From contig JAUXFK010000061.1 in assembly GCA_030623035.1 (NCBI GenBank), positions 1-12,492 on the forward strand: a DNA stretch of 12,492 nucleotides, given 5' to 3'. The first letter of the stretch is position 1. Each line of letters starts with the position of its first letter. This document shows positions 6,691-12,492 of the stretch, one piece after another. The notes under the pieces are model-generated. The model was not told the origin of the DNA, did not search any database, and saw only the letters and a list, made by a program, of their open reading frames with translations. The stretch comes from Deltaproteobacteria bacterium (lineage in GTDB: Bacteria; Desulfobacterota; UBA8473). The translations under genes and the position numbers were made by a program.

Positions 6691-7102
6691 ATTTTCCTTC
6701 CCCTCCATCCTCTCCATCTGCACCATAGGATTCAAGGTCGTACTCTTTACTGTTTACCCCCGGGGAGAGGTACATATAAGGTGTATGCCATGGGTCTTTC
6801 GGTATCTTTCCCTTTTCCAGGTATCCGCCTTCTCTCCAGTTTCTCGCTATTGGCTCAACCTCAGGCTTTTCAACCAATGCTATAAGCCCTTGCTCAGTAC
6901 TAGGATAGGTCCCATTATCAATATAGTACAGCTTCAATGCCTGCTCAATACTCTGAATTTCAATCATGGCCTTTACCCTCCGAGCCTCTTCAGGGCTTCC
7001 AACAATCCTGGGCATAACAACAACAGCAAGAATACCAAGTATGACAAGAACGACCATCAGCTCTATCAACGTAAACCCTCTTTCATCAGCATATCTTCTC
7101 AT
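6659..7102 (-). CDS. gspG: Type II secretion major pseudopilin GspG
   Basis: A 147-residue major pseudopilin that polymerises into the periplasmic pseudopilus driving substrates through the secretin. The leader MRRYADERG is cut before Phe10 and Glu14 is the mature +5 residue. The helix LMVVLVILGILAVVVMPRIVG follows, then the family signatures TYPSTEQGLIALV (about 65-77) and DPWHTPYMY (about 102-110). The C-terminal calcium loop, SYGADGEDGGEGKYADI (about 125-141), is complete. Cleavage and N-methylation need a prepilin peptidase (GspO/PilD) that is not encoded in this window. The ATG is preceded by a run of nine G bases with 5-base spacing, acting as the ribosome-binding site. A 55-bp gap with a strong hairpin separates it from gspF, unlike the tight junctions elsewhere. 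This may allow different expression of the most abundant subunit. Confidence 0.95.
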   Translation of the reverse strand: MRRYADERGFTLIELMVVLVILGILAVVVMPRIVGSPEEARRVKAMIEIQSIEQALKLYYIDNGTYPSTEQGLIALVEKPEVEPIARNWREGGYLEKGKIPKDPWHTPYMYLSPGVNSKEYDLESYGADGEDGGEGKYADIENWNME

Positions 7103-7107
7103 TGATT

Positions 7108-7116
7108 CCCCCCCCC
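7108..7116 (-). promoter_or_regulatory. Nine-G tract as the gspG ribosome-binding site
   Basis: On the minus strand GGGGGGGGG lies 5 bases before the gspG ATG and contains the only possible Shine-Dalgarno (a GGGG-type core after AAAAA). Homopolymers of this length are prone to slipped-strand length changes, which here would alter the strength or spacing of the ribosome-binding site rather than the reading frame. Confidence 0.6.
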
Positions 7117-7124
7117 TTTTTATC

Positions 7125-7160
7125 TAAAATGGTGATTGAGTTAACGCAATCACCGTTTTA
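7125..7160 (-). promoter_or_regulatory. Intercistronic hairpin between gspF and gspG
   Basis: TAAAATGGTGATTG (7125-7138) pairs with CAATCACCGTTTTA (7147-7160) around the loop AGTTAACG: 13 of 14 pairs, the exception being a T/G opposition. In the minus-strand mRNA the stem begins with the gspF stop codon itself and ends 8 bases before the nine-G tract. The last arm ends in UUUUA, so it could act as a leaky terminator. It could equally be a 3'-protecting stem at an RNA-processing site between gspF and gspG. Confidence 0.6.
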
Positions 7161-8387
7161 TCTAATAATCTGGTTCATCTCTAAAATCGGCAAAAGTATC
7201 GCCAAAACAATAAAACCTACGACTAATCCCATGGCAAGGATTAAGACAGGTTCCAAAACAGAGGTCATTGCAGATATCATTGTCTCAACCTCATTGTCAT
7301 AAGAGTCGGCAACCCTAAAAAACATGTCCTCTAATTCCCCGCTATTTTCCCCTGCAGATATCATATGGATTACAAGAGGAGGAAACACATTGGTTCGTCC
7401 CAATGGGGCAGCAATGTTCTCTCCTTCTCTCACATCTTCTCTGACAGATTCAATTGCGTTAGAGATTATCCGGTTATTTACAACACCCTTTACAATATCA
7501 AGGGATAACAATAAGGGGACTCCGTTGTTTAAAAGCATCCCCAGTGTCCTTGAAAACCTCGATACCACCGACTTTCTGATAAGATCTCCAAATATGGGAA
7601 CCTTTAACTTCAAACCATCAAAGAGGAGTCTTCCCTGGTCTGTTTTTCTTACAAAAACATGTATCCCTGTTAAAGATACAACCATAAAAAACAAGAGAGC
7701 CCACCAGAACCCTCTCATAAAATCACTCACACCAATCAATATAACCGTTGGAAGGGGAAGGGTCTGTTCCATCTCAACAAAGATTTCCGAAATGGTTGGG
7801 ATAACATAGGTAACCAGAAAGGTTACAATCCCGCCTCCTAAAAAGACCATGAGTACAGGATAAATCAGCGCAGTCATAATCCGATTTCGTAGTCTTAATT
7901 GATCCTCAGAGAAATCGGCAAGACGGGAAAGTATGACCTCCAGAGTACCGCTTGTTTCCCCTGCCCCCACCATATTCACATAAAGATTCGAAAATACGCG
8001 TGGATGGCAGGCCATTGCATCTGCGAGGGAACTCCCCTTGGTAACCTCCTCCCTTATTTGGGCAATTACCTTCTTTAAAGATGGATTGTCCACCTGATCT
8101 ATGAGAGCCGTAAGAGAGGTTAAAAGCGGCAGACCCGCACCTATCAAGGTAGATAACTGACGGATCATCGTTGTTGTATCGCGCATCTTGATTCTTTGAA
8201 AGACCTGGGAAAACTTTACCTCTCTTGAGGAAACAGGGATCTTTGATTGAGCCTCTTCAGAAATCTCTATTGGAAATATCCCACCTGCCCTCAACTTCAA
8301 ACGGGCAATCCTGGGACTATCCGCATCTATGATCCCCTTCTTGCTCTTCCCTTTACTGTCAAGCGCCTTATATTCATAGACAGGCAT
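7158..8387 (-). CDS. gspF: Type II secretion inner-membrane platform protein GspF
   Basis: A 409-residue polytopic inner-membrane protein, full length for the family, forming the platform core that GspE is thought to move to add pseudopilins. The N-terminal region MPVYEYKALD...G carries the usual opening motif. Two tandem T2SSF domains follow, at about residues 71-194 and 274-397, each with the conserved alpha-helical core: GAGLPLLTSL and MVGAGETSG in the first, NNGVPLLLSLDIV and ISAGENSG in the second. Membrane segments lie at about 171-197, 227-246 and 377-399. The start is one base after the gspE stop (TGA-T-ATG), with CAGGAG in the gspE end as ribosome-binding site. By sequence alone it could be mistaken for PilC of type IV pili; the neighbouring gspD, gspK and gspM fix it as GspF. 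Confidence 0.95.
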   Translation of the reverse strand: MPVYEYKALDSKGKSKKGIIDADSPRIARLKLRAGGIFPIEISEEAQSKIPVSSREVKFSQVFQRIKMRDTTTMIRQLSTLIGAGLPLLTSLTALIDQVDNPSLKKVIAQIREEVTKGSSLADAMACHPRVFSNLYVNMVGAGETSGTLEVILSRLADFSEDQLRLRNRIMTALIYPVLMVFLGGGIVTFLVTYVIPTISEIFVEMEQTLPLPTVILIGVSDFMRGFWWALLFFMVVSLTGIHVFVRKTDQGRLLFDGLKLKVPIFGDLIRKSVVSRFSRTLGMLLNNGVPLLLSLDIVKGVVNNRIISNAIESVREDVREGENIAAPLGRTNVFPPLVIHMISAGENSGELEDMFFRVADSYDNEVETMISAMTSVLEPVLILAMGLVVGFIVLAILLPILEMNQIIR

Positions 8388-8388
8388 A

Positions 8389-10095
8389 TCACTCCTGTGT
8401 TACCCTAAGGATTTCCTCAATGGTAGTTAATCCATCCAATACTGCCTGCACTCCATCTTCCCTGAGGGTAATCATTCCGCTTTCTATCCCCTTATTCCGG
8501 ATTATATTGGATTCCGAAGTCTTCAATATGAGAGACTGGATTGAATCATCTACATTGAGGATCTCATATATCCCTTTCCTTCCTTTATACCCCGTATGCA
8601 GGCACTGTGGACATCCTTTCCCCCGATAGAAAAAATCGCTTTTAATATCTTCCTGCCGCAGTCCAATCTCCTTGAGAACCCCCCCATCCGGTACATAGGG
8701 TTCTTTACACTCCTCGCATATCAGTCTTACAAGCCTCTGCGCAATGACTGCATTTAATGCAGAAGAGACTAAAAATGGCTCTATCCCCATATCAATCAAC
8801 CGGGTAATTGCGCCGGCCGCATCATTCGTATGCAATGTGCTGAATACCAAATGCCCTGTTAAGGCTGCATGAATGGCTATCTCTGCAGTCTCAGCATCTC
8901 TAATCTCTCCTACCAGTATCACATCCGGGTCCTGTCTGACAATGGAGCGGAGTCCTTTTGCAAAGGTAAGATCAATCCTGGTATTTACCTGTATCTGGCC
9001 GATTCCATTCAACTGATATTCAATCGGATCCTCTATGGTTATGATGTTCTTATCCGGAGAGTTAATCTCATTTAACGCTGCGTAAAGAGTTGTGGTCTTT
9101 CCGCTTCCTGTTGGCCCTGTAACCAAAACAATTCCATGAGAGCTATAGATCAACTTGTTTATTTTATCTAATTCGTCCTGTGAAAGACCAAGATTCTGTA
9201 AGTCAAGAAGTAAATTGCTCTTATCCAATAACCTGAGGACTACACGTTCACCAAATGTAGTAGGGATAACAGAGACCCTTACGTCTATATCCTTATCCGC
9301 TATCTTTATCCTGAACCTTCCATCCTGGGGAAGCCTTTTTTCAGCGATATTTAACTTTGCCATAATCTTAATACGAGAAACAATCGCCAATTGATATCTC
9401 TTGGGAGGAGTCAAAATGTTGTATAATACCCCGTCTATCCTGTATCTTATTCTCAGGTCTTTCTGGTAAGGTTCGATATGGATATCACTAGCTCTGGATT
9501 TAATTGCCTGGGAAAGTATAAGATTTACAAGTTTTATAACAGGTGCTTCACTGGTTACATCAAGCAGGTCCTCAGCCTCTGCTTCTTCCAGTTCACTGAG
9601 TATCTTGGTGCTGTCCTCCTCGTTCATATCCTGGATCACTTCTTCAGGTGAATTAGATGCCTGTTCATAGTATCTATTTATTGCATTCAGTATCTCTTTT
9701 TCACTGCTGATGACAGATTCAATATTAAAATCGAAAAGTACCCTCAAATCATCGAGAGGTTGGATATTGATGGGGTCCGCGATTGCAACGATCATCTTCC
9801 CCCCTTTTACTTCAATGGGAACCAATTTATTCCTCTTGGCAAAATTGATCGGAATCTTAGAGATGATTGCAGAGTCAACGCCGTTTCCTTCTAATTTTTT
9901 GAAGTACGGTATATTAAATTGAATGCTCAGGGCATAAAGGAGGTCATGTTCCTTGATAAGCCCCTCTTTCATTAATATCTCTCCAATCCTCTTTCTCTCT
10001 TCTTGTTGGAGCAATAATGCCCTATCAAACGCCTCTTTAGATACGCCTTTATTTTCAATGAGGATTTCTCCAATCCGTCTTCTTGGCATCTTCAT
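8389..10095 (-). CDS. gspE: Type II secretion ATPase GspE with MshEN-type N-terminus
   Basis: A 568-residue cytoplasmic hexameric ATPase powering pseudopilus assembly. Motifs are complete: Walker A GPTGSGKTT (327-335), Asp box IITIEDPIEY (351-360), Walker B DPDVILVGEIRD (389-400), and His box HLVFSTLHTN (415-424). A zinc module is formed by Cys460, Cys463, Cys495 and Cys498 (CxxC...CxxC). The N-terminus (about 1-140) carries two 24-residue R-I-G...Q repeats, at 7-30 and 36-59, separated by 5 residues. This is the spacing of the MshEN c-di-GMP-binding domain; the first repeat has Lys where the motif normally has Gly (position 10). The gene starts 9 bp after gspD with AAGGA nearby; ATG at 10089 is better spaced from it than ATG 10095, a two-residue difference. 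Domain order also resembles PilB, but context favours GspE. Confidence 0.95.
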   Translation of the reverse strand: MKMPRRRIGEILIENKGVSKEAFDRALLLQQEERKRIGEILMKEGLIKEHDLLYALSIQFNIPYFKKLEGNGVDSAIISKIPINFAKRNKLVPIEVKGGKMIVAIADPINIQPLDDLRVLFDFNIESVISSEKEILNAINRYYEQASNSPEEVIQDMNEEDSTKILSELEEAEAEDLLDVTSEAPVIKLVNLILSQAIKSRASDIHIEPYQKDLRIRYRIDGVLYNILTPPKRYQLAIVSRIKIMAKLNIAEKRLPQDGRFRIKIADKDIDVRVSVIPTTFGERVVLRLLDKSNLLLDLQNLGLSQDELDKINKLIYSSHGIVLVTGPTGSGKTTTLYAALNEINSPDKNIITIEDPIEYQLNGIGQIQVNTRIDLTFAKGLRSIVRQDPDVILVGEIRDAETAEIAIHAALTGHLVFSTLHTNDAAGAITRLIDMGIEPFLVSSALNAVIAQRLVRLICEECKEPYVPDGGVLKEIGLRQEDIKSDFFYRGKGCPQCLHTGYKGRKGIYEILNVDDSIQSLILKTSESNIIRNKGIESGMITLREDGVQAVLDGLTTIEEILRVTQE

Positions 10096-10104
10096 ATCCT
10101 TACT

Positions 10105-12108
10105 TCATTTTACGAGCAGCTTCAGGTTCTCTTTTATATCTTTCCCTCTGTTTTTCTTATTCCGCTCTTTTACTTCTTCACTTTCCAGCCTTTTCTCTTC
10201 ACTGATATTTCTCAGATCTTCAGGGGATTTGATAATATGGGGAGTAACAAACACGAGAAGGTTCGTCTTTGTATCACCTTGATAGAATGACTTGAAAAAC
10301 CATCCTAAAACAGGGATACTGCCAAAACAAGGTACTTGAGATGTCGATTTCCTGGTTTCATTCCTAATTAAGCCGCCGATTACTACTGTGTCTCCATCTT
10401 CTACTATCACCGTTGTCTTGGCCTGTCTCTTTGTTGTATTAATCGCGCCGATCTCGATCTGTTCAACAAAGCTCTTAATCTCCTGGAATATCTTTAACTT
10501 AACTATCTTCCCCTTACTGATCTGCGGGGTGATACGGAGGGTAATACCCAGGTCTTTGTATTCATAGGTTCTGGTCGTTGTGCCAACGTCTGTAACCTGG
10601 GAAGTCTTTAAAAAAGGCCTCTCTTCTCCGACAATGATCTCGGCCTCCTCGTTATCCATGGTCAATATATGGGGGGTAGACAGGATATTTATGTCGCTGT
10701 CTGACTGAAAAGCCCGAATCAAGGCGCCCAGGTTTAAAAACTCCTGACCACCAAAGGTTATCGTCCCTTTGATTGCACCCAAAAAGAGCCCTGTGGGACT
10801 TGCTCCATATGGAGTAGCTATTAACTGATCAATACCACTTATCCCTTCTGTGCCCATGGGAAGGCTTGTGCCTCCGAACAGGTCAACCTCTCCTGCTTCA
10901 GGCGCAGCAACGCTTCTCCATTCAATGCCCAACTGTTTTGTCTTGTCAATGGATACCTCTGCGATAAGGGCCTCAACCAGAACCTGAGAACGCATAATGT
11001 CCAGTTTGCTTATTATCTCTTTTAAAACAGCATAATCCTGGGGAGAAGCCATAATAACAAGCGAATTCGTAGATTTATCCGCAGTGATTGAGATATTTTT
11101 CCCCAGTACCGTCGCCCTTCCCTTTTCTGTTCCCTTTGCCGGAAGTTTCATAAGGACTGTGGAAAGATCCTCTGCAACTGCATTTTCTAAATAATAGACA
11201 TGAATCCTGTCCTTACCCCTGGGGGTTGGCTTATCTATCTTTTCTACCAGGTCATGAATCCTGCTTGTATCCTGAAGGTTTGCACGTATTATTAAAGAGT
11301 TGGTTCTCTTATTAGGTATAATCTTTATGGAGCTGACAGCTGTAACAGGCGTTCCTTTTCTGGCGGTTGTTCGACGTTTCCCTTTCGAATCAAATAATGA
11401 AAGCAGCTCCGATGACAATGTCTCTGCTGATGCATATTCTAAAGGGATAAACGTGGTCTTCTCCTCTGAGCCTGCGATATCAATCTCTTTTATTATCTTC
11501 ATCAAACGATGAATGTTTGAAGACACATCGGTAATAATAAGGGTATTTGTGGCAGAATATTCCGCTATATTGCTGTTTTTTGAAACCAGCGGGGCCAGCA
11601 ACTTCTTTATCTCTTTAGAATCCGCATACTCCAAGGGGATTAACTGGGTAATAACCTTATCCCCTTTTCTAGATGGAAAAAAAGATTTTCCCGACTTGGT
11701 CTCCACATCTTTGAATCTAGCGTCTCTTGAGTGTACAATCTTTATTATCTTTCCAGACGGTACAGCTGTATAACCCTTTACTTCCAAAACAGATTCAAAG
11801 ACCTTATAGGCCTCATTTGCCGTAATCTTCGTAGGGGATATTATGGTAACCTTACCTTTAACCGTGTCATCTATAACAAAGTTCTTTCCTGTAAGCTCAC
11901 TGATAAACCTTATTAACAGCTTTATATCCACATCATCAAAGTTCAATGTAATCATCCTGTCTTTTGATACTTCTTGACCTTTCTTGCTACTCTTCCCAAC
12001 AGGAGACTTTTTCTCTTCCGTTCTCCCTGCACTGCTAAATATGGGAGAAAATAAAACCCCCAGAACAATACAAACCATTGAAAAATAAACGATCGATTTT
12101 TTAATCAT
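10105..12108 (-). CDS. gspD: Type II secretion outer-membrane secretin GspD
   Basis: A 667-residue secretin that forms the outer-membrane channel. A signal peptide of about 28 residues (cleavage near SSAG) has no lipobox cysteine. Four periplasmic domains follow: N0 (about 52-125, LNFDDVDIKLLIRFISELTGKN), N1 (151-212), N2 (216-293) and N3 (300-372). The beta-barrel secretin domain (about 375-626) contains QVLVEALIAEV, ILSTPHILTMDNEEA, the gate and lip segment VPCFGSIPVLGWFF (592-605) and NLLVFVTPHII. The last 40 residues are highly charged and could be an S-domain for a pilotin, although none is encoded here. It is the first gene of the operon; gspC, which often precedes it, is absent. A weak AAGAGA lies about 10 bases before the ATG. 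In the GspD lip motif a Cys-Phe pair replaces the more usual Leu. Confidence 0.95.
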   Translation of the reverse strand: MIKKSIVYFSMVCIVLGVLFSPIFSSAGRTEEKKSPVGKSSKKGQEVSKDRMITLNFDDVDIKLLIRFISELTGKNFVIDDTVKGKVTIISPTKITANEAYKVFESVLEVKGYTAVPSGKIIKIVHSRDARFKDVETKSGKSFFPSRKGDKVITQLIPLEYADSKEIKKLLAPLVSKNSNIAEYSATNTLIITDVSSNIHRLMKIIKEIDIAGSEEKTTFIPLEYASAETLSSELLSLFDSKGKRRTTARKGTPVTAVSSIKIIPNKRTNSLIIRANLQDTSRIHDLVEKIDKPTPRGKDRIHVYYLENAVAEDLSTVLMKLPAKGTEKGRATVLGKNISITADKSTNSLVIMASPQDYAVLKEIISKLDIMRSQVLVEALIAEVSIDKTKQLGIEWRSVAAPEAGEVDLFGGTSLPMGTEGISGIDQLIATPYGASPTGLFLGAIKGTITFGGQEFLNLGALIRAFQSDSDINILSTPHILTMDNEEAEIIVGEERPFLKTSQVTDVGTTTRTYEYKDLGITLRITPQISKGKIVKLKIFQEIKSFVEQIEIGAINTTKRQAKTTVIVEDGDTVVIGGLIRNETRKSTSQVPCFGSIPVLGWFFKSFYQGDTKTNLLVFVTPHIIKSPEDLRNISEEKRLESEEVKERNKKNRGKDIKENLKLLVK

Positions 12109-12168
12109 ATGATGATTCTCTTCTTTCCCCTTTTATTTTTGTAAAACCACTTTATTATAATAGTTAAC

Positions 12169-12197
12169 TATATACTTGATAATCCATTTTTTTTCAA
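12169..12197 (-). promoter_or_regulatory. Main promoter of the gspD-M operon
   Basis: On the minus strand TTGAAA (complement of 12192-12197) and TATATA (complement of 12169-12174) are separated by exactly 17 bp. This is a strong sigma-70-like promoter about 61 bp before the gspD start and the only good candidate ahead of the operon. It is embedded in a 10-bp inverted repeat (12170-12203), so a dimeric regulator could bind over it. Confidence 0.65.
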
Positions 12198-12203
12198 GTA
12201 TAT
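12170..12203. repeat. Inverted repeat overlapping the gspD promoter
   Basis: ATATACTTGA (12170-12179) and TCAAGTATAT (12194-12203) are perfect complements 14 bp apart. Each arm contains a -35 box for one strand and a -10 box for the other. On the plus strand this yields TTGATA (12176-12181), 17 bp, TATATT (12199-12204), a second promoter-like pair pointing away from gspD. Confidence 0.75.
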
Positions 12204-12263
12204 TATACCATCGTTAAAATCCCATTCTTAACAAGCGCAATGTAGAAAATTCTGTAACTACTC

Positions 12264-12299
12264 AGGTTGTCAGGTTCAAGGTTCACAGTTCACGGTTGT
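12264..12299. repeat. Degenerate 7-bp tandem repeat
   Basis: Heptamer units AGGTTGT, then AGGTTCA, AGGTTCA, CAGTTCA and CGGTTGT lie almost end to end; one extra C follows the first unit. The stretch is short and non-coding. It resembles the GGTTCAC-type simple repeats scattered in some bacterial intergenic regions and carries no gene-level meaning that I can see. Confidence 0.5.
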
Positions 12300-12421
12300 G
12301 CGCATCCAGGGTGACATAGGGGTCACTCTGGACTTTCGTGTAAAACTGCCTGGCGTATCGCAAGAACCGGATAAACTCCGCATTCGTCTCGGAATCGAAC
12401 CCTTGTTTTATCAGTTTAACC
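12283..12421 (-). pseudogene. Unrecognised coding-like fragment beside the right repeat
   Basis: On the minus strand an open frame runs from inside the right flanking repeat (TTG at 12480) to a TGA at 12283. The part outside the repeat encodes about 45 residues, including GFDSETNAEFIRFLRYARQF and ending DAHNREL. Its third codon positions are GC-rich, unlike the gsp genes, which hints at true coding history from another source. No start codon with a ribosome-binding site is visible outside the repeat, and I recognise no family. It may be the tail of a gene broken by the repeat, or chance. Confidence 0.25.
12305..12332. repeat. Short palindrome with REP-like edge sequences
   Basis: TCCAGGGTGAC (12305-12315) pairs with GTCACTCTGGA (12322-12332), with one mismatch and a 6-base loop. 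The CCAG and GTGAC edges are the same tetra- and pentamers that bound the REPIN modules at the window ends, so this may be a decayed or truncated member of the same repeat family. Confidence 0.4.
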
Positions 12422-12492
12422 TTGATGAATTCGTAAAAAGTCGTCACTCCGGTGAAAACCGGAGTCCAGATGGTCCGCAACTGCTTGAAAAC
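12416..12492. repeat. Right copy of the 77-bp inverted flanking repeat, cut by the window end
   Basis: This is the reverse complement of 46-122 at 76 of 77 positions. It contains one hairpin module, GTCACTCC...GGAGTCCAG (12443-12469), then the spacer, and stops at the window edge before the second module could be seen. Ending exactly within a repeated element suggests the source contig may stop here because the repeat is multi-copy. Confidence 0.9.

Noticed and set aside
6160..6735. Longer GspH starting at ATG 6735
   Set aside because: The leader would be 29 residues, and 77 bp would overlap gspG. ATG 6690 has a Shine-Dalgarno and a normal 14-residue leader.
6338..7105. Plus-strand open frame of 255 codons opposite gspG and gspH
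   Set aside because: It is wholly antisense to two clear pseudopilin genes, has no recognisable domain and a Ser/Leu/Ile-rich translation typical of shadow frames.
7324..7809. Plus-strand open frame of 161 codons opposite gspF
   Set aside because: Antisense to conserved GspF membrane and helical domains; low-complexity translation without motifs.
8689..8695. Seven-base homopolymer (C on the plus strand) within gspE as a phase-variable frameshift site
   Set aside because: The tract is short, lies in an intact gene of full family length and encodes ordinary Gly-Gly residues. There is no evidence of variation.
2226..10095. Interpretation as a type IV pilus locus (PilB, PilC, PilM/N/O-like proteins)
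   Set aside because: GspK, GspJ, GspI and GspH pseudopilins, a GspG with the calcium loop, a GspD secretin with N0-N3 and a GspN together define a T2SS. No pilT, pilQ or pilA-type genes are present.
12264..12299. CRISPR-like or iteron array
   Set aside because: The units are only 7 bp with no spacers, too few and too degenerate; there are no cas or replication genes nearby.

Overview
The window is dominated by one type II secretion (T2SS, general secretory pathway) gene cluster. On the minus strand, read from high to low coordinates, lie gspD, E, F, G, H, I, J, K, L and M, mostly overlapping or within a few bases of one another. The last component, gspN, lies on the plus strand and runs head-on into gspM; the two genes share stop-codon bases. 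The genes are moderately AT-rich. Four features resemble clusters known from Desulfobacterota and related lineages: a GspL with a full PilM-like actin-fold domain, a GspE with an N-terminal MshEN-type domain and a CxxC zinc module, a delta-type GspN, and no gspC or gspO nearby. I infer a Gram-negative anaerobic or sediment-type bacterium of that kind, but the taxon cannot be fixed from this sequence alone.

Layout from left to right: (1) 1-122, a two-hairpin palindromic repeat resembling a REPIN. (2) 123-638, a small toxin-antitoxin pair (Phd/YefM- or RelB-like antitoxin, RelE/ParE-family toxin) with a possible operator. (3) 639-802, a spacer with a weak hairpin and an unexplained open frame. 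(4) 803-1696, gspN on the plus strand. (5) 1693-12108, the gspM-to-gspD block on the minus strand. It is interrupted between gspH and gspI by a 286-bp, gene-free, long imperfect palindrome with 17-bp terminal inverted repeats (MITE-like). (6) 12109-12492, the gspD leader and promoter, a short heptamer repeat, another hairpin, an unrecognised coding-like fragment, and an inverted second copy of the left-end repeat running to the end of the window.

How the genes work together: GspD is the outer-membrane secretin, GspE the cytoplasmic ATPase and GspF the polytopic inner-membrane platform. GspG is the major pseudopilin and GspH/I/J/K the minor pseudopilins that start and cap the pseudopilus. GspL and GspM anchor the ATPase to the platform. 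GspN is an accessory envelope protein. The prepilin peptidase and any GspC must be encoded elsewhere or be absent.

Most worth a second look: the palindromic element splitting the operon, with a possible outward promoter for gspI-M; the convergent gspN; a nine-G tract serving as the gspG ribosome-binding site next to an intercistronic hairpin; a symmetric two-way promoter upstream of gspD; a c-di-GMP-binding signature in GspE; and inverted 77-bp repeats at both ends of the 12.4-kb unit. I see no clearly new multi-gene system beyond this T2SS locus. The novelty lies in its architecture and regulatory DNA.
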